Notes: a model not told the origin generated them from the sequence alone. Shown: positions 42,661 through 51,348, counted from the stretch's first letter. The stretch: 64,000 bases of DNA from Methanomassiliicoccales archaeon LGM-RCC1 (GCA_030168575.1 CP115555.1:1240001-1304000); one strand, 5' to 3'. Translations and numbers: made by a program.

Positions 42661-42679
42661 AGAGGGGGACAACCCCTCT
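42661..42679 (+). terminator. hairpin after TerB-flavin gene
   Basis: AGAGGGG (42661-42667) and CCCCTCT (42673-42679) form a 7-base stem with a GACAA loop 5 bases past the stop; the tail is only moderately T-rich. Confidence 0.55.
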
Positions 42680-42829
42680 TCAACACCTTCACTTTGGACT
42701 TCTGACGAGTATTTTTAAATATAGCCAGTGAAAAAATGTTAGGATTCACTAAAAATCTATGATCATACGTTCAAATCATCAATCATTTTAAATACGGTCC
42801 AACTGTTCAGTTGCTCAGAGGTTACTCAA

Positions 42830-42991
42830 ATGCCCAAAATCATTGAATCAGAGTGTGTCTCATGCGGAGCATGTGCAGATGCTTGCCCCTCAGGCGCTAT
42901 CACCATCGGTGACGTCGCAGTCATCGACGCCAGTGTTTGCACCGACTGCGGAGCATGCATCGACGAGTGCCCCTCAGGCGCTATCGAGTGA
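42830..42991 (+). CDS. 2[4Fe-4S] ferredoxin
   Basis: A 53-residue clostridial-type ferredoxin with two CxxCxxCxxxCP motifs: CVSCGACADACP (residues 9-20) and CTDCGACIDECP (about 37-48). Both halves end in PSGAI, showing the internal duplication. It was found by reading the region directly, as it is very short. A TATA box (TTTTAAATACGG, about 42786-42797) lies upstream, and a hairpin follows. It would carry low-potential electrons, for example to RamA, MCR activation or hydrogenase-linked reactions; the partner is not known. Confidence 0.92.
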   Translation: MPKIIESECVSCGACADACPSGAITIGDVAVIDASVCTDCGACIDECPSGAIE

Positions 42992-42998
42992 AATCGTT

Positions 42999-43018
42999 AC
43001 GTGTAATCCATTACACGT
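42999..43018. terminator. bidirectional hairpin between ferredoxin and next gene
   Basis: ACGTGTAATCCATTACACGT is a perfect 9-base inverted repeat with a 2-base centre, between two convergent genes. On the plus strand a pyrimidine- and T-rich tail (CCCTCTTTTTCTT) begins 14 bases later. It can also be read as a palindromic binding site. Confidence 0.5.
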
Positions 43019-43027
43019 CAAACCCTT

Positions 43028-43375
43028 TCAATCCCTCTTTTTCTTATTGTATCTGACTACTGCAGGCACCTGATGGCATAGGTCCTGTCCGTGCAGCACA
43101 TCCAATCCAGGTCTTTCTCTGAGAAGCGATTCAGCAGGATCCTTCATGGTCTCCCAGCTGTAGAATATGACGGCATCCTTGCCAGAGGTGTCGGGATATA
43201 CCGAGCACCCGATTCCTAGATCGTTCGCCATCTCGGCGACGAAGTCTACGAGATTCTCTCTGCCCATGCGTCTGATCCCCGTAACGGCATCGATGCTCCT
43301 GTCCTTCAGAAAAGTCTCCACCTTCAGCTGGAGATCGGAATCGTCATAGGCACTCTTGGAGCAGAGCTCATCCAT
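43028..43375 (-). CDS. small conserved-looking protein, unknown
   Basis: A 115-residue protein that I do not recognise. It is mixed alpha/beta with a central VDFVAEMANDLGIGCSVYPD segment and ends in a basic tail (YNKKKRD). ATG 43375 is preferred over a GTG two codons earlier. It is convergent with the ferredoxin and stands alone. Third-position GC is only moderately high, so it is likely but not certainly a gene. Confidence 0.55.
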   Translation of the reverse strand: MDELCSKSAYDDSDLQLKVETFLKDRSIDAVTGIRRMGRENLVDFVAEMANDLGIGCSVYPDTSGKDAVIFYSWETMKDPAESLLRERPGLDVLHGQDLCHQVPAVVRYNKKKRD

Positions 43376-43482
43376 GCACACAAATCACAATCCAGACATA
43401 TTAACGATGGCGGTTCGAAGAAAAGAATGAGGTAGGACTTCTATATATAGATGTATACTATACTGAGTCCAGAGGAAAGGAA

Positions 43483-44232
43483 ATGACATCGAGCAAGTAC
43501 GAAAGGGAGATCCGTTTCCTTGGGAAGCAGGCCGACCATCTTGCAGCCTAGAAGGACGGCATCTTAGCGAAAGGCGAGCTTTCCGATGCGGACAAGTCCT
43601 GTGTGGAAGAGATCGATAGAACCATCAGGCAGTACCTTGACCGCAAAAAGGAGATCGAGGATTCGTACATCGAGGCAGGACTAGAGCTTCCGCTCGCCAG
43701 CAGGAATCTCAACGCAAGCGTCTACCCCATCGGTGTCTCCTTCGAGCCTGTAGGAAGGGATTACAGGAAGCTTGTCATCGACGAGACCAACGCAAGGAAC
43801 GCCGAGGCAGCGAAGGCCTATGAGGGCTACGAGGTCCCGGACACGGACGACATCGACGAGCTGAACGACATGGTGAAGTCCATGACGGAATCCCTCAAGG
43901 TGATGGAGGAGAAGATCGTCGAGGCAGACATGAACGATGATGCGGGCGAGCTCTCCAGGCTGACAGAGGAGAAGAACAAGCTTCAGTTCAGGCGTGACAA
44001 CACCATCAACAAGATCAAGGCCCTGAAGGCCGAGGGTGCACGTTCCGCCACCGCATCCGGTGTCAGTAAGGAATTCCAGGACAAGGTCATGAAGAACGAG
44101 CAGGACATCGCTTCCATGAAGTCGCAGATCGCGATGGTCAGGAGCGACGTCTACGAGATGAAGGATATGCTCGCGCAGATGATGGCCCGTCTCGGAATCC
44201 GCAACCGTGACGATTACGATCAGAACGACTGA
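43483..44232 (+). CDS. coiled-coil protein with in-frame amber (likely pyrrolysine) codon
   Basis: Read from ATG 43483 the gene has 249 residues if the TAG at 43549-43551 (codon 23) is decoded as pyrrolysine. The ATG has a good ribosome-binding site (AGAGGAAAGG) and a TATA box (TATATATAG near 43442-43450), and the frame on both sides of the TAG is coding-like and helical (RFLGKQADHLAA before, KDGILAKGELSDADKS after). Without readthrough the only start is a GTG at 43603 inside the helix, with no ribosome-binding site. Later regions are long heptad helices (about 120-180 and 195-235). Function is unknown. It lies next to ramA and the mtm genes. Confidence 0.7.
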
Positions 44233-44261
44233 TCGTCAATTCTATTTTTGTAAAAATTAAA

Positions 44262-44279
44262 GGCCCCCGGAAGGGGGCC
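44262..44279. terminator. bidirectional terminator between coiled-coil gene and ramA
   Basis: GGCCCCC-GGAA-GGGGGCC (44262-44279) gives a perfect 7-base stem. On the minus strand it follows ramA by 10 bases and is trailed by TTTAATTTTT; on the plus strand it follows the coiled-coil gene. Confidence 0.75.
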
Positions 44280-44289
44280 ATGATTAAAA

Positions 44290-45921
44290 TCAGGCTACAG
44301 GCCTGAGTTTGAGGGTGTTCAGACAGGTCTTGGGGCAGACCCTCTCACATCTCCTGCAAGCGGTTCCACCGCACTTGTCCGTTTTGACCTCTGCCCACTG
44401 CTCGCCGTTCTTGGTGACAATGGTGAGTGCCTTCTCGGGACACTCCTTCATGCACTTGTGGCAGTCTATGCATCCGTCCAGTTTACCGGTGGTAACGGTT
44501 CCTGCAGTGATGATGTGGACCTTGCAGTCCTCGGTGTCGGGCAGATCCCTGACTGCGAGGCGCCTGTGGGCGACAGTCTCTGGATCGGGGAGCTTGGGCA
44601 ACGGCTTGATGCCGTACATTCCGAGCATGTTGTTGTACTCGCTGAAGGGCATTCCTCCGCACCAGAAGGAGTACTCGATGGAGTAGATGTTCTTGAAGAT
44701 GTCCGAAGTAGCGAACATGACGTGCTGCGCCAGGAGCTTCTTGGCGAATGCCTTCAGCTCATCCATGGTGATCTCTCCGAAGATGATCTTCCTGGCCATT
44801 CCGATGGAGGTGTTTCCGAACTGAGTGATGTCGGTAGCACCAGGCGTTACCATTCCGACCTCCATGGCCTTGATGGGATCCACATAAAGTCCAGATGCTC
44901 CGGACATGTATGCCTTCTTCACATCGTCTACCCACAGTCCGGCGGCATCCATCAGAGTGAGGAATCCGCAACGCAGGGCTCCGATGGCCTTACCGGCTTC
45001 CTCCACATCTGCCGAGCTGATCTTGATTCCGTCCTGGAGTGTGAGGAATCCGTCCTCGGTCATGATCTTGGAGCTCTGGATGAGTCCTGTCTTCATTCCG
45101 TTGGCGAGAGCAGCGATGACTCCTGTTCCGGTGATTCCGACGGCCTTGCCGTGCATGGGTCCCTCTTCGAGGACCTTTCCGGTCTTGGGATCGATGAGGT
45201 CTCCCTCCTGGGGTGCGATGGTGTCGTCGAGGACGATGCATCTCCATCCCTTGTCTGTGATAATGACCTCGCTGAGTGCCCCGGGTGCTGCGAGCATTCC
45301 CCTCTCGATCTGCTGTCCCTCGAGGGCAGGTCCTGCAGCGGCGGATCCTGTGTAGATGTTTCCGTTGACGACCAGAGCCATCTCGGCGTTCGTTCCGTAG
45401 TCGACGACCAGACAAGGCTCGTTGACCTCGAGGACGTCAGTCATCATCATCATGGCCATTGCATCAGCACCGATCTCGTGTGTGACCGCGGGAGGTATGA
45501 TGACTTTGGCGTTGGGCATACCGATGAGTCCGATGGAGGACGCATCGATGATCGCTCCGCCCCTGTCGGGTGAGACGATTCCGAGAGCCTCGATCTTGTT
45601 CTTTCCGGCGTAGGCGAGGTCCCTGATCTCGATGTTCTGGAAGAGCGACAGCTGGAAGGGGTTACCGCAAACAGCGACGGTCTCGACCTTGGACAGATCG
45701 ATTGCAAGCTCCTTGAACAGGTTGTTGACGGCGGTGACCATCAATCCGTTCGCAAGGTCTTCTCCTACCTCGATAGCATAGTTGACGTGATCGATGACAT
45801 TCATACCGGGGATAGGGTGGCGTTCCGTGATCGCGGTCGCGACAGTCTTCTTGGAGTCGAGCTCCACTGCCTGACAACGGAATCCGCTTGTACCCAAGTC
45901 CAATGCAATTCCATATCTCAT
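44290..45921 (-). CDS. ramA: corrinoid protein reductive activase RamA
   Basis: RamA, 543 residues, uses ATP and low-potential electrons to reduce Co(II) corrinoid in methylamine corrinoid proteins back to Co(I). It has an ASKHA-like ATPase core (ALDLGTSGFRCQAVEL at residues 6-21; VVDYGTNAEMAL; ITGTGVIAALANGM) and two C-terminal [4Fe-4S] motifs, CIDCHKCMKECP (about 485-496) and CGGTACRRCERVCP (about 517-530). Length and layout equal the Methanosarcina protein. It is third in the minus-strand order mtmC-mtmB-ramA but has its own promoter. Confidence 0.95.
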   Translation of the reverse strand: MRYGIALDLGTSGFRCQAVELDSKKTVATAITERHPIPGMNVIDHVNYAIEVGEDLANGLMVTAVNNLFKELAIDLSKVETVAVCGNPFQLSLFQNIEIRDLAYAGKNKIEALGIVSPDRGGAIIDASSIGLIGMPNAKVIIPPAVTHEIGADAMAMMMMTDVLEVNEPCLVVDYGTNAEMALVVNGNIYTGSAAAGPALEGQQIERGMLAAPGALSEVIITDKGWRCIVLDDTIAPQEGDLIDPKTGKVLEEGPMHGKAVGITGTGVIAALANGMKTGLIQSSKIMTEDGFLTLQDGIKISSADVEEAGKAIGALRCGFLTLMDAAGLWVDDVKKAYMSGASGLYVDPIKAMEVGMVTPGATDITQFGNTSIGMARKIIFGEITMDELKAFAKKLLAQHVMFATSDIFKNIYSIEYSFWCGGMPFSEYNNMLGMYGIKPLPKLPDPETVAHRRLAVRDLPDTEDCKVHIITAGTVTTGKLDGCIDCHKCMKECPEKALTIVTKNGEQWAEVKTDKCGGTACRRCERVCPKTCLNTLKLRPVA

Positions 45922-45965
45922 TTTATCCCTCTGGGGGTTGTAACCGGGACTGGTAACCGATTGGC

Positions 45966-45978
45966 TACATATAAACAG
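45966..45978 (-). promoter_or_regulatory. TATA box of ramA
   Basis: The minus strand reads TGTTTATATGTAG, about 48 bases before the ramA ATG, so transcription would start about 20-25 bases upstream of the gene. A CCCAGAGGG-like ribosome-binding region follows near 45930. Confidence 0.5.
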
Positions 45979-46051
45979 AACGATAGGAAGGAAAAACTCT
46001 ACTCACACAAGTGTGGCCAGTGTGTCAAGTAAATAGAAAAGGAAGAAGTGG

Positions 46052-46077
46052 GCCAGCGCCCCTTGCGGGGCACCGGC
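46052..46077 (-). terminator. terminator after mtmB1
   Basis: GCCGGTGCCCC and GGGGCGCTGGC (minus strand) pair over 11 bases around a GCAA loop, 15 bases past the mtmB1 stop, followed by a pyrimidine-rich CTTCTTCCTTTTC tail. It separates the mtmCB transcript from ramA. Confidence 0.75.
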
Positions 46078-46091
46078 AGTTAAAGTTTGTT

Positions 46092-47531
46092 TCAGTATCT
46101 GTAGTTCTTGGGGTCGTCGTAACCGCCGTACATGACACCGGTGTTGTAGGGAGTGATCTCGAATCCCCAGCTGGCCATGCGGGCGAGAGCTGCGTCGTAG
46201 ACCTCGAGGTACTCCTTGGTGGGCCTGACGGTCTTGACGTCGTAACACTCCTGGAAGGTCTTTCCAAGGTCGGCGCTGGTGTACTGAGGCTCGTACCACT
46301 GGACGAACTTCTTGAGCAGGTCGTTGACCTCAGGGATCTTCATTCCTGCGGTCTGTGCGGCTGCCTCTCCCATTACACGGGCTTCCATTCCGGTGATCTT
46401 GTCCTGTACGACTCCCTTTGCGACTGCGGATCCGGAGAGGAGCTCTCTTCCGGAAGCGGTGTCACAGATTGCCTGGGCTGCGGTCTCGATCAGTCCCATC
46501 TCGGTGCAGGGTCCTGCAACGGGGTAGTACTGGTTAGCGAGGAGCAGGTCGGTGTTGTTGTCGACTGCTGCGCAAGCGTGTCCTGCGACTGCGAGGGTCT
46601 CCTTAGCCATGGTGGTTCCCCACCTGATGTGGATAGGTCCGTCAAGGTGGAAGTTACCGGAGAAGAGTCCGAAGGATGCGAGTGTCGTAGCGACATCACA
46701 GATTGCGGTCTCCTCGAGCTGTCCGCAGTATCCACCGAAGATGGGCATCTGCTCGATCATGATGGTGTCTCCGGAGATTGTCCAGCCAGCGAGCATGTTC
46801 AGTCCGGTCATATCCATCTTCAGCTCGTTGAGCTGAGAGCACTCGTGGGCATCGGTGATCCTGTGTCCGGCGTTGGGGCAGTCTGCGACAAGCCTTGCTG
46901 CCTCGGACAGAGGAGTCTCGGGTCCCTAGACACCGAGTCCGGGCCTCTGGGCCCTGGTCCTTGCCTCTTTGGTCATCCTGAGCTCCTGCATTGTCGCGCG
47001 GACCTCGTAGGGGGTCTTGGACTTTGCGGGCTTGCCCTCGACGGTAGTCATAACTCCGTTAACGAGGTCGTCGACGATTCCCTCCTGGGCGTAGGACTGC
47101 ATGATCTGAATGAATACGTCCTCAGAGACGGGTGATCCGGTAGGTCCTCCCTGAATGACGGGCTTGATGGGTGCGTTTCCGTGTCTGGGGTAGAACCTTG
47201 CGATGTCCCTTCCCTCTCCAAGGATCAGCTTTTTGGGTGCCCTCTTGATTCCCTCCCAGATCTCCTCTTCCGTGAACTTCATTACACGGCCGAGGTCCTG
47301 GCAGTAGAATCCGCATGTGACGAGCATCTCGAGACCAGCCTGGAACAGGTTGTTCTTTGTCTCGTTGTCCTCGGGGACGAACTTGTCGCCGAAGTTGAGC
47401 TTGTACTTCTCCTTCATTGCTGTCGCTGTCTCAGGGATGATCTTGTAATCCCAGTCTGCCTCAGGGACCTTCTTTCCCTTGAGGAATCTCTCGTACACGT
47501 CAGTAACGGTCAAGAACCTTGTTGCTGCCAT
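46092..47531 (-). CDS. mtmB: monomethylamine methyltransferase MtmB (copy 1, pyrrolysine at 202)
   Basis: MtmB transfers the methyl group of monomethylamine to the MtmC corrinoid. The 479-residue protein is split only by an in-frame TAG at 46926-46928, codon 202, exactly the pyrrolysine position of Methanosarcina barkeri MtmB, within RPGLGV-Pyl-GPETPLS. Flanking VQGGPTGSPVSEDVF-like and QMPIFGGYCGQLEETAICDVAT segments match. It ends with about 20 extra residues (EITPYNTGVMYGGYDDPKNY) that copy 2 lacks. ATG 47531 was chosen over GTG 47540 by the spacing of an AGGTG site. It is 34 bases downstream of mtmC in one operon. Confidence 0.95.
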
Positions 47532-47565
47532 TTTATTCACCTATTATTGGGGTTTGTTTTCCAAA

Positions 47566-48204
47566 TCAGTTTCCAGTGAGCTGGTCGACGAGTCCGATGA
47601 TCTCGTTTGCAGTCTCAGAGTAACCGTCTGCTCCGATTTCGTCGCACCACTCTTTCGAGCAGGGTGCTCCACCGAATATGGCTTTATAGGGGGCTTCCAT
47701 CTCTTTAATGGTTTCTACCAGTTCTCTCTGGGATTCAAGGGTGGTGGTCATGAGTGCAGATCCACCGCAGACGGATGCGTTGTTCTCCTCAGCAGCGTCC
47801 ATGAAGTCCATTGCGGATGCGTCAGGTCCGAGGTCGATAACATTGTATCCTGCTCCCCTGAGCATTGCACAGCAGACGTTCTTTCCGATCTCGTGGATGT
47901 CTCCCTCGACGGTTCCCATGACGACGGTTCCCTTCAGGTTGCCCTCTCCGCTCTCCATGAGAGGCTTGAGGATGTTGAGTGCTGCCTCCATTGTCTTGGA
48001 TGCTGCAACGACCTGGGGTAGGTAGATCTCTGCCTTGTCGAACCTGACTCCGATGGTCTCCATTCCCTTTCCGAGGCCCTCTCCGATGATGGTTCCGATT
48101 TCCATCTTTGCGTCGATTGCCTTCTGGGTAGCTTCCTGTGCAAGTTTGATGTTCCAAGTCTCGACGGATGTCTTAAGATCCGCCAGAATTTCCTCATTTG
48201 CCAT
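47566..48204 (-). CDS. mtmC: monomethylamine corrinoid protein MtmC
   Basis: MtmC, 212 residues, is the cobalamin-binding carrier that takes the methyl group from MtmB and gives it to MtbA. A helical N-terminal domain (1-90) precedes the Rossmann-like B12 domain; the MGTVEGDIHEIGKN segment (about residues 117-130) has the axial-ligand DxHxxG motif (here DIHEIG), with GSAL and GG binding segments later. A strong AGGAGG ribosome-binding site lies at 48213-48218. It is first in the mtmC-mtmB operon and has a hairpin-rich leader. Confidence 0.95.
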   Translation of the reverse strand: MANEEILADLKTSVETWNIKLAQEATQKAIDAKMEIGTIIGEGLGKGMETIGVRFDKAEIYLPQVVAASKTMEAALNILKPLMESGEGNLKGTVVMGTVEGDIHEIGKNVCCAMLRGAGYNVIDLGPDASAMDFMDAAEENNASVCGGSALMTTTLESQRELVETIKEMEAPYKAIFGGAPCSKEWCDEIGADGYSETANEIIGLVDQLTGN

Positions 48205-48227
48205 TTTTTATTCCTCCTTATTTTGTT

Positions 48228-48297
48228 GCGTCTATAGACGCCGCAACAGTTTTCTGTTGTCTGAAAATAACTAGCAAATGGTCAGTATATAATACTT
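48228..48297 (-). promoter_or_regulatory. mtmC promoter and hairpin-rich leader
   Basis: A minus-strand TATA box, AGTATTATATACTG (48284-48297), is followed by two dyads: CAACAG-TTTT-CTGTTG by plus-strand reading (48244-48259) and a perfect 14-base palindrome GCGTCTATAGACGC (48228-48241). Both would lie in the short leader of the mtmC mRNA or act as operators. They end 10 bases before the AGGAGG site. Confidence 0.55.
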
Positions 48298-48838
48298 TTT
48301 GTTAATTTATCCATGTTAAAAAGTTCTTTATTTAAAGGTTTCTAATTTTTGAAAATTCTGATTTTATCATATTTAAACTTAGTGTTGAATGATACATCCA
48401 ACTGACAAAAATTTATATAGAAATTGTAAAAAATTTGGAGTTAGCGGACAAATTATCCTATTCTTTATTCTGAAAAAGACGTTCAAATACCGATTTTTCA
48501 GATGTCTGGCTGTAAAAAATGTTGATTACTCATCATTATCTCAGGGATCGCAGCAAAAAGGTAGGATACATCCAAGGGTGGACATTTTTTCCTACAGGTT
48601 TTTCGAGGCGTTCCAAGAATCATGCTCCTCGTCTGATCTCCTAGCATATAGTTTCTTCACTTTCTGATAATTAATAATAAATAATAATATGCTGGCCTAT
48701 AGCTATCTATTAATATGATAAATCAGAGCCGAACCAATTTTATATCGATTTTAGGCTTATTATTAATAATATGAAATCCGATTTCAACAATCGGTAGCGA
48801 GGGTTTATACACCCCTTTCACAAGCGGAGTTGGATAGG
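48298..48838. other. long AT-rich region between divergent mtm genes
   Basis: No gene is supported in these 541 bases; a 92-codon open frame at 48389 has no ribosome-binding site, starts at the repeat element and looks random. The region contains a TATA box (ATATTTAAAC, about 48369-48378) followed by TGATACATCCAACTGAC (48390-48406), a second GGATACATCCAA (48564-48575), long A/T tracts near 48660-48780, a CCGAT/ATCGG hairpin (48778-48794), and a TTTATAC box (about 48803-48809) that may serve mtmB2. It is the longest non-coding stretch in the window and probably regulatory. Confidence 0.55.
48390..48406 (+). promoter_or_regulatory. GATACATCCAACT element in mtm region
   Basis: TGATACATCCAACTGAC matches the mcr element in 13 consecutive bases (GATACATCCAACT) and lies at the same distance from a TATA-like ATATTTAAAC as at mcr. 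A transcript from here would run toward mtmB2 with a leader of about 440 bases or be a separate RNA. Confidence 0.5.
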
Positions 48839-50221
48839 ATGACGGCACGTAGGTATGTTGATGTTTTCGAAGCCTACAACCGCTTCGTGTCCGGAGATAA
48901 GATTTCCGAGAAGGATTGGGATTACTACATCGTTCCCAACACCGCCGCTTTGATGAAGAAACGCTACAACATCAATTTCGGAGACAAGATCCTCCCAGAG
49001 GACCAGGACATGGTGGACCGCCTGTTCGTCGCCGGGATAGATATGCTCATCTCAACCGGAATCTACAATAGGGATACCGGAACCCGCATGAAGATCACCG
49101 AGGACGAGATCTACGAAGGTCTCAAGATGGCTCCGAAGAAGCTCAACATCGGCAGCGGGAAGGATCAGGTGGAATGCACGCCCCGCAGAGGGAACAGCAT
49201 GGCGAAGCCCATAATCGAAGGAGGCCCCACAGGAGCTCCCGTTTCTGAGAGCATCTACACCACTCTGATCGAATCATACGCTCAGGAACCCACTGTGGAC
49301 ACCATCGTGTCCGGTGTACTGGAGACTGTCAAGGGACACCCTTCCGTCAAGAACTCTCCTTGGGAGATCAGGGCCACGGTCGTGGAGCTATCATATGTGA
49401 AGGATGCGCTGATCAATGCGGGAAGACCGGATATGGGTGTATAGGGCCCGCAGACTCCTCTGACCGTCCAAGGACGCATCGTTGCAAATCTCCACGATCA
49501 GATTGGAATGAGGCATTCGGATCTCCATGAGGCTTCACAGCTCAACGAGATAAAGGTCGACATGAACCTTCTGAACATGGTCGCTGGTTGGCATCTTTCA
49601 GGAGACAATATCCTGATCGAGCAGATGCCGATCGTGGGCGGATATGCCGGAGGAATAGAGGAGACCGCAATCTGCGATGTCGCCACTACCATTGCTACTT
49701 CCGCCCTGCTCAACGGGGACATCCATCTCGGAGGGCCGATCCACATCAGATGGGGTACCACAACCAACAGGCAGTCCCTGCAGGTGGCGGCCCACACCGC
49801 CATGGCGTTGAATACAAACACAGATCTACTGCTGGCGAACCAGTACTATGCGATGGCCGGACCATGCACTGAGATGAATCTGCTGGAGACCGCGGCCCAG
49901 GCCATGTGCGACACGGCATCAGGAAGGGAGCTGTTGTCCGGTGTGGCCTCAGCCAAAGGTGTTCAGATGGACAAGGTCACCGGTATGGAATCCAGGATGA
50001 TGGGCGAGGCATCGATGGCCGCTTGCGGCATGTCCATCGAGGATGTCAACATCGTTCTGGACAGGATAGTATCAACCTACGAGAAGACCTATGCTGAGGC
50101 TCCAGCGGGGAAGAAATTCCAGGAATGCTACGACACCGACGACATCCAGCCTACCGAGGAGTACGTCTCGATCTATGACGGTGCCTTGAACGTCCTTTCC
50201 AACTGCGGTATCGACTTCTGA
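48839..50221 (+). CDS. mtmB: monomethylamine methyltransferase MtmB (copy 2, pyrrolysine at 202)
   Basis: A second MtmB of 460 residues, with TAG at 49442-49444, again codon 202, in the same context (RPDMGV-Pyl-GPQTPLT). It is clearly homologous to copy 1 but well diverged, is nearer the Methanosarcina length, and lacks the C-terminal extension. QMPIVGGYAGGIEETAICDVAT and GPCTEMNLLETAAQAMCDTASG are conserved. ATG 48839 follows a GGAG site; TTG 48830 is not needed. No mtmC lies beside it, so it would have to share the MtmC encoded at 47566. It is directly upstream of the pyl operon and may be transcribed separately. Confidence 0.94.
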
Positions 50222-50403
50222 TCCGCTACAAGTCCCTTGTTTTATACTTGTAAACTATTACGACCACTTATGTAGGCGTAGACGGGCTGCTTTCAGATCG
50301 GTCTCAGGGGTTCAATCGACCCTATGCAGATTACATTATGAATGATGCGGCTAGTCTATACTCTGAATTTGATGTATATAAATAAACGCCAATTTTTGCG
50401 GAA

Positions 50404-50417
50404 AACTTATATACAAA
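50404..50417 (+). promoter_or_regulatory. TATA box of pylT
   Basis: AACTTATATACAAA is centred about 28 bases before the 5' end of tRNA-Pyl. A second TATA-like GTATATAAATAAA lies at about 50373-50385. Confidence 0.65.
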
Positions 50418-50438
50418 AATAAACTCTCATCATCCGTT

Positions 50439-50509
50439 GGAGGGCGCTCCGGCGAGCAAACGGGTCTCTAAAACCTGTAAGCGGGGTTCGACCCCCCGGC
50501 CTTTCGCCA
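50439..50509 (+). tRNA. pylT: tRNA-Pyl (CTA), amber suppressor
   Basis: A 71-base tRNA, including encoded CCA, with anticodon CTA at 468-470 (offset 50000). The acceptor stem is GGAGGGC/GCCTTTC with G discriminator; the D stem GCTC/GAGC follows with no intervening base and has a tiny loop (CGGC). The anticodon stem is 6 bp (ACGGGT/ACCTGT), loop CTCTAAA, variable region only about two bases, T arm CGGGG/CCCCG. These oddities are those of tRNA-Pyl of Methanomassiliicoccales. It lies 17 bases before pylS. Confidence 0.95.
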
Positions 50510-50526
50510 TCATTACGGTAGATATC

Positions 50527-51348
50527 ATGGGTGTAAAGTTCACTGATTCTCAGATCCAGCATCTGATGGAATATGGAGACGTCGATTGGTCCGACGCGGA
50601 GTTCGATGACGCCGCAGCGAGGGACAAGGAGTTCTCCAGTCAGTTCTCCAAGATGAAGTCGGCAAACGACAAGGGTCTGAAGGACATCATCGCCAACCCC
50701 CGCAATGACCTTACCGATCTGGAGAACAGGATCAGGGAGAAGATCAAGGCCAGGGGTTTCATCGAGGTGCACACCCCCATTTTCGTTTCCAAGGCCGCAT
50801 TGGCAAAGATGACCATCACCGAGGACCACCCGCTGTACAAGCAGGTCTTCTGGATAGATGACAAGAGAGCTCTTAGGCCCATGCACGCCATGAACCTCTA
50901 CAAGGTCATGAGGGAGCTCAGGGACCACACAAAAGGCCCCGTGAAGATATTCGAGATCGGATCATGCTTCAGGAAGGAGTCCAAGAGCTCCACCCACCTC
51001 GAGGAGTTCACGATGCTGAACCTGGTGGAGATGGGACCGGACGGAGATGCAATGGAGCATCTGAAGATGTACATCGGCGACATCATGGACGCTGTCGGAC
51101 TCGAGTACACCACCTGCCGCGAGGAATCCGACGTCTACGTAGAGACACTAGACGTTGAGATCAACGGCACGGAGGTCGCATCCGGGGCCATCGGACCCCA
51201 CAAGCTCGACCCCGCGCATGACGTCCATGAGCCTTGGGCAGGAATCGGTTTCGGTCTGGAGAGGCTCCTCATGATGAAGACAGGAAGGAGCAACGCCAGG
51301 AAGACCGGCAAGAGCATCACGTACCTGAACGGTTACAAATTGGATTGA
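50527..51348 (+). CDS. pylS: pyrrolysyl-tRNA synthetase, N-terminal-domain-less type
   Basis: PylS, 273 residues, attaches pyrrolysine to tRNA-Pyl. It consists only of the class II catalytic core (motif 2 region FEIGSCFRKESKSSTHLEEF at about residues 140-160; motif 3 GIGFGLERLL near 245). The roughly 150-residue N-terminal tRNA-binding domain of Methanosarcina PylS is missing, and no separate copy is in the window, as in other Methanomassiliicoccales. ATG 50527 was chosen since the longer frame runs through pylT. It begins pylSBCD. Confidence 0.96.
   Translation: MGVKFTDSQIQHLMEYGDVDWSDAEFDDAAARDKEFSSQFSKMKSANDKGLKDIIANPRNDLTDLENRIREKIKARGFIEVHTPIFVSKAALAKMTITEDHPLYKQVFWIDDKRALRPMHAMNLYKVMRELRDHTKGPVKIFEIGSCFRKESKSSTHLEEFTMLNLVEMGPDGDAMEHLKMYIGDIMDAVGLEYTTCREESDVYVETLDVEINGTEVASGAIGPHKLDPAHDVHEPWAGIGFGLERLLMMKTGRSNARKTGKSITYLNGYKLD

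Noticed and set aside
46092-47531. mtmB1 as a frameshifted or nonsense pseudogene.
   Set aside because: The break is exactly the known pyrrolysine codon 202, in the correct context, and the pyl genes are in the window.
48389-48667. A 92-codon open frame in the divergent mtm intergenic region.
   Set aside because: It has no ribosome-binding site, is AT-rich with phenylalanine and serine runs, and overlaps the promoter element; not coding.
50265-50335. A tRNA-like stretch (GGGGTTCAATCGACCC, with CTGC/GCAG flanks) between mtmB2 and pylT.
   Set aside because: Only a T-arm-like hairpin is present; no acceptor or anticodon stem can be drawn, so a tRNA or decayed tRNA is not supported.
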